Source of the DNA: a bacterium
Lineage (GTDB): Bacteria > Desulfobacterota > GWC2-55-46 > DRQE01
Direction: 5' to 3'
NCBI GenBank assembly: GCA_027017505.1
Contig: JALUQR010000142.1
Location: 1 to 10,374, forward strand
DNA: 10,374 bases
Each line of letters opens with the position of its first letter. Within the stretch, counting starts at the first letter, position 1. The position numbers were made by a program, and so were the translations under genes. Shown here piece after piece: positions 1 through 5,221 of this stretch. The notes under the pieces were generated by a model. It saw only the letters and a program-made list of their open reading frames with translations. It had not been told where the DNA came from and did not search any database.

Positions 1-133
1 CCTTTATATAGTTGTAGAAGCCCTCCACAAAGGTCTGCCTGTACTTTTCCATAATGGGCTGAAGGCTTTTAAGGTTCTGTGCATCCTGCTGTGTAAAGCC
101 GTAGTGTGTCTTTATGCTTTCTATGTTTTCCAT
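1..133 (-). CDS. Protoglobin / globin-coupled sensor-like protein, N-terminal fragment (runs off the left edge)
   Basis: An open frame of 44 codons starts at ATG 133-131 and continues past the left edge. The fragment begins MENIESIKTHYGFTQQDA and contains LKSLQPIMEKYRQTFVEGFY. The YGF-T-x-x-D-A-x-x-L start, followed by an amphipathic helix ending F-V-E-x-F-Y, resembles the first helices of protoglobin or globin-coupled sensor domains, which bind haem and sense O2 or other gases. The haem-ligand histidine and any output domain (chemotaxis, GGDEF or kinase) would lie outside the window. An AAAGG Shine-Dalgarno-like sequence sits about 8 nt upstream, inside the end of ndk. Only 5 nt separate the ndk stop (TAA 141-139) from this ATG, so the two are probably co-transcribed. 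The family call comes from pattern memory over a short stretch. That it is coding is more certain than what it is. Confidence 0.6.
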   Translation of the reverse strand, partial: MENIESIKTHYGFTQQDAQNLKSLQPIMEKYRQTFVEGFYNYIK

Positions 134-138
134 GGTGT

Positions 139-561
139 TTACCTTTCGAATACTTCAAGGGCGTTGAAAAAGTAGCCTATCTCGAACCTGGCACTTTCAG
201 CTGAATCCGAGCCATGCACGATGTTCTCCTCTATGGAGTCTGCAAAGAGTTTTCTTATGGTGCCAGGTTCTGCATCTGCAGGGTTTGTTGCTCCCATAAT
301 TTCCCTTACCTTTTTTATGGCCTCCTCGCCCTCAAGCACCATAAGCACCACAGGCCCCGAGCTCATAAAAGAGGTCAGGCTATCAAAGAAGGGCCTTTCC
401 CTGTGTACATGATAGAACCCCTGTGCCTGTTGTTTTGTAAGGTGTGTCATCTTAAGGGCCACCACCTTAAGCCCTGCTTCTTCAAAGCGTTTTATGACCT
501 CTCCGATGAGATTCTTCCTTACCCCATCTGGTTTTACAATGGAAAGGGTCCTCTCTGTCAT
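139..561 (-). CDS. ndk: Nucleoside diphosphate kinase
   Basis: This 140-residue cytosolic enzyme transfers the gamma phosphate of a nucleoside triphosphate to a nucleoside diphosphate through a phosphohistidine. The length is exactly that of the bacterial family. Visible signatures are the N-terminal TLSIVKPDGV with Lys10, the Tyr50 region (QGFYHVHRERPFF), the substrate loop GATNPADAEPGTIR (residues 90-103), and the catalytic stretch NIVHGSDS, whose active-site histidine is His116. The frame stays open upstream to about 621, but that extension runs back through a hairpin. I chose ATG 561-559 because MTERTLSIVKPDG is the canonical start. An AAGGAGGT ribosome-binding site lies at 576-583, with an unusually long spacer of about 14 nt. 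I saw no convincing promoter between this gene and the selenoprotein gene upstream, so some expression may come from readthrough of the hairpin at 598-624. Confidence 0.97.
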   Translation of the reverse strand: MTERTLSIVKPDGVRKNLIGEVIKRFEEAGLKVVALKMTHLTKQQAQGFYHVHRERPFFDSLTSFMSSGPVVLMVLEGEEAIKKVREIMGATNPADAEPGTIRKLFADSIEENIVHGSDSAESARFEIGYFFNALEVFER

Positions 562-597
562 GGTTGTTTTCGTTAACCTCCTTTGGTTGTGAAATTT

Positions 598-624
598 AAG
601 ATGCGGGGTGGATCCCCGCATCTT
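598..624 (-). terminator. Hairpin between the selenoprotein gene and ndk, probable terminator
   Basis: A perfect 11-bp inverted repeat (arms AAGATGCGGGG and CCCCGCATCTT) surrounds a 5-nt loop. On the minus strand the stem is followed by TAAATTT, a weak and interrupted U-tract. It lies about 80 nt after the end of the selenoprotein gene and about 15 nt upstream of the ndk ribosome-binding site. That fits a terminator for the gene at 706-939. With the poor U-tract it could instead be a partial attenuator, or a 5' stabilising or processing hairpin for ndk mRNA. Confidence 0.6.
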
Positions 625-679
625 TCAGGCCTCGGAAACGAGAAGTGCACACTCTGAAGGATTCTTTCTTAAGACCTCT

Positions 680-698
680 GGCCGTAAACCTTACGGCC
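680..698 (-). promoter_or_regulatory. Candidate bacterial SECIS element for the C-terminal UGA (Sec75)
   Basis: In the mRNA an 8-bp perfect stem, GGCCGUAA paired with UUACGGCC, is capped by the 3-nt loop GGU. The apical loop begins 24 nt after the UGA at 717-715. Bacterial SECIS elements are stem-loops just 3' of the UGA whose loop carries a G near its start and which recruit SelB. Spacing and loop both fit. The hairpin lies wholly beyond the final stop codon (708-706), so its sequence is free of coding constraint, which makes a perfect 8-bp stem more meaningful. Its function is inferred. Confidence 0.6.
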
Positions 699-705
699 TG
701 CCCGT

Positions 706-939
706 TCAGACCCCTCAGGTGCCACCGAACCCAACACTTACCTTCACATCATCGCCCACCTTCTCCACAATCACGGGAACCCTGTTCTCACCGCTGTAGC
801 GGAGCATCTGCTCCTTGCCGTTCGGGTCCGCAACCACATTTATGTACTCTACCTCATAGCCTCTTTTCGCATAGTCCTCACGGGCTGCGGTGGTGTATGG
901 TCAGGTATCCTTGCCGAAAATAAGAACCTTCGGTGACAT
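706..939 (-). CDS. Uxx-star-type glutaredoxin-like selenoprotein with two in-frame UGA (Sec) codons
   Basis: Reading UGA as selenocysteine at 903-901 and 717-715 gives a 77-residue protein. It begins MSPKVLIFGKDT, then U13-PYTTAARED, and ends VGFGGT-U75-GV before the stop UGA at 708-706. The first strand, the U-P-Y-T motif (the place of the CxxC/CxxT cysteine in glutaredoxins), the second strand YEVEYINV (residues 28-35) and the cis-proline strand RVPVIVE (53-59) form a minimal thioredoxin fold. Sec13 should be the nucleophilic redox residue. Sec75, third from the end, matches the U-x-x-stop architecture from which I recall the 'Uxx-star' glutaredoxin-like (seleno)protein family takes its name. 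The reductant and substrate are unknown to me. The start is set by AAGGAGGT at 947-954, 7 nt before the ATG. The gene has its own promoter (981-1009), SECIS-like hairpins after both UGAs and a downstream hairpin. Standard gene calling would leave it out or report only a 12-codon stub. The reading holds only if the genome has selA, selB, selC and selD. Confidence 0.88.
868..889 (-). promoter_or_regulatory. Candidate bacterial SECIS element for the active-site UGA (Sec13)
   Basis: Downstream of the UGA at 903-901 the mRNA can fold CGCA with UGCG. An internal mismatch region and a short CC/GG stem follow, capped by the loop GUGA (881-878). The apical loop starts about 19 nt after the UGA and begins with G, as bacterial SECIS loops generally require. 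The stem is short and interrupted, and it lies inside coding sequence for conserved residues, so this is weaker than the candidate at 680-698. Confidence 0.4.
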
Positions 940-980
940 GGGCAGAACCTCCTTGAAAAATATTCTTACAGGTCTATCCA

Positions 981-1009
981 AATATACCACCAAACAGCCC
1001 TTTTGGCAA
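981..1009 (-). promoter_or_regulatory. Sigma-70-type promoter of the selenoprotein gene
   Basis: On the minus strand, TTGCCA (1009-1004) and TATATT (986-981) are separated by exactly 17 nt. The expected start of transcription is near 974, leaving a leader of about 35 nt that contains AAGGAGGT at 954-947. The promoter lies in the 95-nt gap after the permease gene, so the selenoprotein can be transcribed separately from the metal-uptake operon. I saw no clear terminator for the permease in this gap. Confidence 0.7.
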
Positions 1010-1034
1010 GTATCTATCACAGCCTTTTCTGGGG

Positions 1035-1832
1035 TCATCCCTTTTGTGAGGGGCAGTAGGCCCTGAACAGAAGAAGAACAAACAACACACAGCACAGAAA
1101 CAGAACTATAAGGGGTGAGGCAGGCAGGTCCTTAAAATAGGATACCGTTATGCCCGCAAGGCTTGCCAGAATTCCTGTCAGCCATCCTGTAAGGAGTATC
1201 TTTGAAGGCCTCTGTGTGAAGAGCCTTCCAACAAGGGCAGGGATGACCAGAAAGGCAAAGACCCGAAGCACACCAGGAAGCCTTACAGAACTTACAAGAA
1301 CGATGGCAAAGCCAAGAAAGAAGAGAAACTCAACTGACAGCCTGTCAGTATCCCTGCGTGAAAGCTCGAAGAATCTTCTGTTAAGCACAATTAAGAAGCT
1401 TCCTGCAAGCAGGTAGACCGTAGCCATGTGAAGTATCTCCTCGGGTGTTACCCACAGGATGTTACCGTTTAATATGGCCTTGAGTTCTTCAAGCCCGTGT
1501 GGAGAGCCCTCAAGAATGAGGATGGATGCAGAAAGAGAGAAAACATAAAGCGTGCCGATGAATGCCTCTATATTGGTGAGCCTGGCTATGTGTCTTGAGA
1601 AGGTGAGTATAAGGGCACCCAGAACCGCAAAGAGAAGTGAAAAAAGGGAGGCTTCTTTATCGTATCCCCGGGCAAGGGAGATTGCCATACCGAGCCCTAT
1701 AAGCTGGGCAAGGCAGAGGTCTACAAATATGATTCCCCGTTCGAGTATGTGGATGCCAAAGTAGGTGTGTATGAGCACAAGCAGTACACACGCAACAAAG
1801 GGATATATGAGAAGGCTCAGGGCATCCATCAT
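1035..1832 (-). CDS. Metal (zinc/manganese-type) ABC transporter permease, ZnuB/ABC-3 family
   Basis: A 265-residue, very hydrophobic protein with about seven to eight membrane segments (approximately 8-24, 38-54, 62-79, 92-108, 136-151, 168-182, 190-205, 212-231 and 240-257). It would form the inner-membrane channel of a metal importer. Family features are the N-terminal GIIFVDLCLAQLIGLG stretch (33-48), the LPGVLRVFAFLVIPALVGRL stretch (185-204) and the C-terminal YFKDLPASPLIVL (232-244), a conserved end of this permease class. The start ATG 1832-1830 overlaps the stop of the binding-protein gene as ATGA, so translation is coupled. A second ATG follows directly. The metal cannot be read from sequence. 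Zinc is favoured by the neighbours. The ATPase needed to drive it is not encoded in this operon. Confidence 0.92.
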   Translation of the reverse strand: MMDALSLLIYPFVACVLLVLIHTYFGIHILERGIIFVDLCLAQLIGLGMAISLARGYDKEASLFSLLFAVLGALILTFSRHIARLTNIEAFIGTLYVFSLSASILILEGSPHGLEELKAILNGNILWVTPEEILHMATVYLLAGSFLIVLNRRFFELSRRDTDRLSVEFLFFLGFAIVLVSSVRLPGVLRVFAFLVIPALVGRLFTQRPSKILLTGWLTGILASLAGITVSYFKDLPASPLIVLFLCCVLFVLLLFRAYCPSQKG

Positions 1833-2722
1833 CTTTCTGTCAGGGCTGTGAGAACCCTGTCCATGAAGTCAAACCAGTCCTCATCCGCACCTTCGGGCAT
1901 ACCTGCTCCGACCTCGTGGGGCAGTACGATGGTCTTTATACCTGTCTTCTGGGAGAGCCAGCGGGCCGACCTTCTTCCGTAAACAGGGGTTATGAGAATG
2001 GCCTGTGGTCTCTCCTGTTCTATAAGCTCTACAAGTCTTCTCAGATGTGCGGTTGATGGAGGTATGCCCGGACGGGGCTCTATGTAGCCTATTATGCTGA
2101 AGCCAAAATCCTCTGCCAGATACTCAAAGAGCCTGTGAAATGCGATAAACCTTTTACCCTTAAGGGGCAGTGTGAGCCATTCCCTCTGTTTTTTCTTAAG
2201 CCTTTCTCTGAAAAGTTCAAGGTTGGCCTCATAAAAGGCCCTGTTTTCTGCATCCATATCTGCAAGAACCCTGGTTATTGCCTCTGCTACCCTGAGCACA
2301 TTTGCAGGCGAAAAGTGATAATGCGGGTTGCCCAGGGGATGTACATCTCCCAGGGCCCTGTTCGGGGTTTCTCTTTTTCCTATCACCCTTACGAACTCAG
2401 AGCAGTCCACATTGCCCTGCATACCTGGCTGAACCCTGGGGTTTCTGGATGCCTCTACAAGCACCTGAAGATAGCCTGCCTCAAGCTCAAGGCCGTTGTA
2501 AAGCAGAATGTCTGCCCTGCGCACTGCAAGTATCATGCCTGGTCTTGCCTCAACATAATGGGGATCCTGAGAGGGTCTTACAAGAACTTTCAGGTTCACC
2601 CTGTCCTTGCCAATCTCCCTTACAATGCTTCCTATCCATGGCAGTGTTGCCACCACATTCAGCCTGGCATGCGCAGGCACTGTGAGAAGAAGTATAAAGA
2701 GCAGACACATAAGCCTTAACAT
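1829..2722 (-). CDS. Periplasmic metal-binding protein of an ABC importer, ZnuA/TroA family (cluster A-I)
   Basis: A 297-residue exported protein that would capture a metal ion, probably Zn2+, in the periplasm and deliver it to the permease encoded next. Residues 1-19 form a signal peptide (MLRLMCLLFILLLTVPAHA), with the mature chain starting near Arg20. Expected ligand histidines are His55 in SQDPHYVEARP, His134/His136 in GNPHYHFSP and His196 in FIAFHRLFEYLAEDFGF. The usual fourth acidic ligand near the C-terminus may be replaced by the LPHEVGAG region (His269/Glu270). The His-rich flexible loop of many ZnuA proteins is absent. Upstream in-frame codons exist to 2764, but AAGGAGG at 2730-2736 sits 7 nt before ATG 2722-2720, and the signal peptide begins there. 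It starts 16 nt after the barrel gene and overlaps the permease gene by 4 nt. Confidence 0.93.
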   Translation of the reverse strand: MLRLMCLLFILLLTVPAHARLNVVATLPWIGSIVREIGKDRVNLKVLVRPSQDPHYVEARPGMILAVRRADILLYNGLELEAGYLQVLVEASRNPRVQPGMQGNVDCSEFVRVIGKRETPNRALGDVHPLGNPHYHFSPANVLRVAEAITRVLADMDAENRAFYEANLELFRERLKKKQREWLTLPLKGKRFIAFHRLFEYLAEDFGFSIIGYIEPRPGIPPSTAHLRRLVELIEQERPQAILITPVYGRRSARWLSQKTGIKTIVLPHEVGAGMPEGADEDWFDFMDRVLTALTER

Positions 2723-2738
2723 ACACCCGCCTCCTTTT

Positions 2739-4004
2739 TTAGAACCTGTGGGCACCGTGGGCACCTATGCTCATTATGAACTGTAGAAAGAGCTCCCTGA
2801 GGACACTGCCATCCCTTGATGTCCTGTCAATGTTGTACTGTGGCCTTATCCTGGAAAACTCTGTAGGGATGAACTCAACACTTGCTGTAATCCTGTAAGG
2901 AGAGCCACCAAAGTCCTGGTCTGTTCCTGCAAGGACAAAGCGGTCTTTCAGTATGCCGAGGGTATCGTACCTTACACCGGCCCTCCACCTGCCAGAGCGA
3001 TAAAGCCCCTGAAGGTAAAGCCCATCCTGGCTTCTTTCAAGCCTTTTAACAGGGGTGGGCACAGTGGTATCCTCTGTGTACTCTCCCCTCTGTTTTCTGA
3101 GCATGTACTCGCCCTGTAACACAAGGCTTCTGTTTCTTGAGGGTCTCCACTTGTAGGTGAACTCAACCCCGTAGAGGATAGAGTTGCCCTCAAATTCACT
3201 GTTATGTTCTATGGAGGATGAGACTGTCTCACCTGTAACAAAGGAGATGCCAAAGAGCACTGTACCTGCCTCTGAAAGCTCCACGGATGTCTTTACAAAC
3301 CCTCCATAAGAAGGCCTGCCCTCTTTGCCTAAGAGTATCTCATTTTCTCCCTCAAGTGCCTCCACACCCACGAGCAGGCAGACAGGAAGTGCAGGAAGGT
3401 ATGTAACCTGAATGCCCTTTTCCACAAGCCCATCATCACCGAGAAACGCACGGTACGGCAGGGGTGGGTCCACAAAGTTTCTGGCATGCTGGTGAAAGGC
3501 GTTGAACCTGCCGAAGCCACTTCTGAATCTACCTCCCTTTAACTGAAGGCCTGCAGGCAGGGAGGTGGTAACAAAGTAGGCCTCCTCAAGCTCCGCACCG
3601 TTTTCACTTACGGGTATCGTGATGTAGAGGTTGAAGTAGGGGTCTACAGGGGCAAAAAAGCTCAACTCAGCACTTCTCAGGTTAAACCCCTTTCGGGTCT
3701 CACCATGGGCATGGGTGTGGTCTTCCTCAAAAGTGCGGTAGCCAGGTATCTTTCTTGTCTCAAGCTCATCGTCTGATAGGTTCGTATGATAGTAAAATCC
3801 GTCTATTATAAGGCTTATTGCAGGATTCATTATGTTAAGCCTCTTTCCCCCCTGCCATAAAGGCCCTGTAAGCCGGGCATTATCTGTTCTGTAAAGGCCT
3901 GTGTCACTGGCAGGGTTGTCCTCTTTTTTCTCCTCTGCGTATGTGGTAAAGATTGTGTGCCCCAGTATTGCCACTGTTACAAAAAGGGTTTTTATGGTTC
4001 TCAC
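2739..4004 (-). CDS. Outer-membrane beta-barrel protein linked to metal uptake (porin-like)
   Basis: A 421-residue protein with a signal peptide (about 1-23, cleavage after TYA, before EEKKED). The rest is dominated by alternating hydrophobic/polar strands such as NLYITIPV, GVEFTYKW, RSLVLQGEYML and RAGVRYDTLGI, ending ELFLQFIMSIGAHGAHRF. A C-terminal aromatic strand ending in Phe is the usual signal for barrel assembly. There is no N-terminal plug domain, so it is not a classical TonB-dependent receptor. Histidine clusters stand out: HTHAH (96-100), HQH (171-173) and GAHGAH (415-420), all candidates for metal binding. The start is GTG 4004-4002, supported by AAGGGAGG at 4013-4020 with an 8-nt spacer. 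The binding-protein gene follows after 16 nt. I infer an outer-membrane entry route or sensor for the metal, probably zinc. Its family resembles outer-membrane proteins found beside zinc importers, but I cannot name it precisely. Confidence 0.78.
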   Translation of the reverse strand: MRTIKTLFVTVAILGHTIFTTYAEEKKEDNPASDTGLYRTDNARLTGPLWQGGKRLNIMNPAISLIIDGFYYHTNLSDDELETRKIPGYRTFEEDHTHAHGETRKGFNLRSAELSFFAPVDPYFNLYITIPVSENGAELEEAYFVTTSLPAGLQLKGGRFRSGFGRFNAFHQHARNFVDPPLPYRAFLGDDGLVEKGIQVTYLPALPVCLLVGVEALEGENEILLGKEGRPSYGGFVKTSVELSEAGTVLFGISFVTGETVSSSIEHNSEFEGNSILYGVEFTYKWRPSRNRSLVLQGEYMLRKQRGEYTEDTTVPTPVKRLERSQDGLYLQGLYRSGRWRAGVRYDTLGILKDRFVLAGTDQDFGGSPYRITASVEFIPTEFSRIRPQYNIDRTSRDGSVLRELFLQFIMSIGAHGAHRF

Positions 4005-4023
4005 CGCCTTTTCCTCCCTTGAT

Positions 4024-4051
4024 AGACCCGTGGGTCTGGTGTTGACACACC
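4024..4051. repeat. Two adjacent short inverted repeats before the barrel gene
   Basis: Directly upstream of the barrel gene's ribosome-binding site are AGACCC-GT-GGGTCT (4024-4037, 6-bp arms) and GGTGT-TGAC-ACACC (4038-4051, 5-bp arms), end to end. They lie in the 103-nt gap after the small His-rich protein gene. They could be an operator for a metal-responsive regulator, or RNA hairpins that protect or attenuate the message. Neither resembles a Fur/Zur box that I know. I found no strong promoter in this gap; the nearest -10-like match, TATAAC at 4097-4092, lacks a good -35. Confidence 0.4.
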
Positions 4052-4107
4052 CTTTCCTTTCACACCATCTGGGTGGAACATTCGGTGCAGGGTTATATTA
4101 AGAGGGG

Positions 4108-4389
4108 CTATGAGACTGCTGGTGGGGCTCGTTTTAGAGGTTCTGCTGTGTGGAAGGAAGCGGGTAAAAGATGGTCTTCTATGAAGACCCGTAAGGAGCT
4201 AACGCTATATCTTGCGATTACCGATGCAAGGGGGTTATCAGGGCTTTTAAGGGCAGGGCTGTGGAAGCTGTACACACAGAGGATACAGCTTTCATGCACA
4301 CTGCCGTCATCGTGATGGTGGGAGAGTGCTGTGAGATAGGAGAATATAAGCAGAAAGACCAGCCACAGTATGGCTACTTTCCTGCCCAT
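4108..4389 (-). CDS. Small His/Cys-rich membrane or periplasmic protein (DUF2946-like)
   Basis: A 93-residue protein with one hydrophobic N-terminal segment (about 4-21). It is followed directly by a cluster of potential metal ligands: HHHDD (24-28), His32, C35-x-x-C38 and His43. The tail ends KRAPPAVS. One membrane segment or signal, then His-rich and CxxC motifs and a terminal RAPPA-like stretch, recalls DUF2946-type small proteins. It stands first in the metal-uptake group, so a periplasmic metal chaperone or sensor is a reasonable inference. I chose ATG 4389-4387 because a promoter lies just upstream and an in-frame TTG at 4428 has no ribosome-binding site. The ATG has none either, and the predicted transcript would start only about 3-4 nt before it, so translation may be nearly leaderless. 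An alternative is co-transcription with nth, which ends 45 nt upstream. Confidence 0.65.
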   Translation of the reverse strand: MGRKVAILWLVFLLIFSYLTALSHHHDDGSVHESCILCVYSFHSPALKSPDNPLASVIARYSVSSLRVFIEDHLLPASFHTAEPLKRAPPAVS

Positions 4390-4399
4390 GATGGAATAA

Positions 4400-4428
4400 A
4401 ATATAGCAGAAAGCCTTCCAGAGGGCAA
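4400..4428 (-). promoter_or_regulatory. Candidate promoter of the metal-uptake operon
   Basis: On the minus strand, TTGCCC (4428-4423) and TATATT (4405-4400) are separated by 17 nt, with TG one base before the -10. The predicted start of transcription, near 4393, is only a few bases from ATG 4389. The promoter begins 6 nt after the nth stop codon. I looked for a Zur/Fur-like palindrome over it and saw none. Confidence 0.55.
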
Positions 4429-4434
4429 GCGGTA

Positions 4435-5094
4435 TTATCTTTTCTTTCCAACCCCTATTTGTGGGCAGTATCTGCGCACCCCGCACTCAGAGCAATGCGG
4501 AGAGATGGGTTTGCACACATTCTGTCCGAAGGCAACAAGAAGGGTGTTGAGCTCTATCCAGTATCTTTCTGGCACCACCCTGTAAAGAGAAAGCTCTGTC
4601 TGATGGGGCGAGCCTGTTGACACTATACCCCAGCGGTTTGTTATCCTGTGCACATGGGTATCCACACATATGGCAGGCCTGCCATAGCCCATGGACACAA
4701 CCAGGGTTGCTGTCTTTCTGCCAACCCCTTTGAGTTTAACGAGCTCTTCCACCGTGTCTGGCACCCTGGAGTTGTACCTTTTCACAAGCTCTCTGCATAT
4801 TGCCTTTATGGTTTTTGCCTTCACCCTGTAGAAGCCCACAGGATAGATGAGCCTTTCAATGGTTTTTACAGGCAGGCTGGAGAGTTTCTCAGGTGTGTCC
4901 GCCATCTGAAAGAGCCTCTGCGATGCACGGGCTGTAACCTCGTCCTTTGTCCTGAGGCTTAAAAGACAGCTTACAAGCACCCTGAAGGGATCACGGGTCT
5001 TTTCAGAGACCTCTGTAACATAGGGTATGTTGAACCTTGAAAGCTCCTTTTTTACACCCTCTATGAGCTTTACTATTCGCCTTTTCTCTTCCAT
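4435..5094 (-). CDS. nth: Endonuclease III (DNA glycosylase/AP lyase) with a [4Fe-4S] cluster
   Basis: A 219-residue base-excision-repair enzyme that removes oxidised pyrimidines and cleaves the abasic site. It carries the helix-hairpin-helix LVKLKGVGRKTATLVVSMGY (118-137), with catalytic Lys127, and Asp145 in VDTHVHR. Their 18-residue spacing equals that of Lys120/Asp138 in E. coli. The four cysteines at 194, 201, 204 and 210 have the C-x6-C-x2-C-x5-C arrangement of the iron-sulfur cluster. The frame is open to 5178 with two further ATGs, but those starts fall in the groEL terminator and in the -35 region of the nth promoter. ATG 5094 is the first one downstream of the predicted transcription start and gives a normal family length. 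No clear Shine-Dalgarno is present, so expression may be modest. Confidence 0.95.
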   Translation of the reverse strand: MEEKRRIVKLIEGVKKELSRFNIPYVTEVSEKTRDPFRVLVSCLLSLRTKDEVTARASQRLFQMADTPEKLSSLPVKTIERLIYPVGFYRVKAKTIKAICRELVKRYNSRVPDTVEELVKLKGVGRKTATLVVSMGYGRPAICVDTHVHRITNRWGIVSTGSPHQTELSLYRVVPERYWIELNTLLVAFGQNVCKPISPHCSECGVRRYCPQIGVGKKR

Positions 5095-5119
5095 AGGTGC
5101 TGTTAAATGAGGTCTTCTT

Positions 5120-5148
5120 TTTATACCCGGTTTTTTCTTCTGGGGCAA
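5120..5148 (-). promoter_or_regulatory. Sigma-70-type promoter of nth
   Basis: On the minus strand, TTGCCC (5148-5143) and TATAAA (5125-5120) are separated by 17 nt. The predicted transcript starts near 5113, about 20 nt before the nth ATG at 5094. It lies immediately after the groEL terminator, so nth is a separate transcription unit. This placement decides the start codon of nth, because the upstream in-frame ATGs would not be in the message. Confidence 0.65.
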
Positions 5149-5164
5149 CATCTTTTTTACACAA

Positions 5165-5198
5165 AAAATGGGTGGCACTGTGGAGTGCCACCCATTTT
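5165..5198 (-). terminator. Strong intrinsic terminator of groES-groEL
   Basis: A perfect 15-bp inverted repeat (arms AAAATGGGTGGCACT and AGTGCCACCCATTTT) has a 4-nt loop, CCAC on the minus strand. The 3' arm ends in a run of T that continues as TTTTTTG. It lies 23 nt after the groEL stop codon. The A-run and T-run on the two sides make it potentially bidirectional. Confidence 0.92.
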
Positions 5199-5221
5199 AA
5201 GGACTCTTTTCCCGGGTGGTG

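Noticed and set aside
562..621. N-terminal extension of ndk to 621
   Set aside because: The extra 20 codons run through the hairpin and the ribosome-binding site; NDK proteins start at the TLSIVKPDG strand.
706..939. Treating the region as a pseudogene with nonsense mutations
   Set aside because: Both interruptions are UGA, they fall at the redox-active and C-terminal family positions, and the promoter, ribosome-binding site and intervening residues are intact; recoding explains this better than decay.
901..1095. 64-codon minus-strand frame ending at the UGA of codon 13
   Set aside because: Its upper part covers the permease C-terminus in another frame and the promoter region. Only the last 12 codons are real, as the N-terminus of the selenoprotein.
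2135..2719. 194-codon plus-strand frame opposite the metal-binding protein gene
   Set aside because: Antisense to a clear ZnuA-family gene, Cys/His-rich by chance of codon reversal, no start signals.
5095..5178. Upstream in-frame starts of nth (ATG 5178 and ATG 5151)
   Set aside because: They overlap the groEL terminator and the -35 of the nth promoter, and would give a basic, non-conserved extension; ATG 5094 fits the family length.
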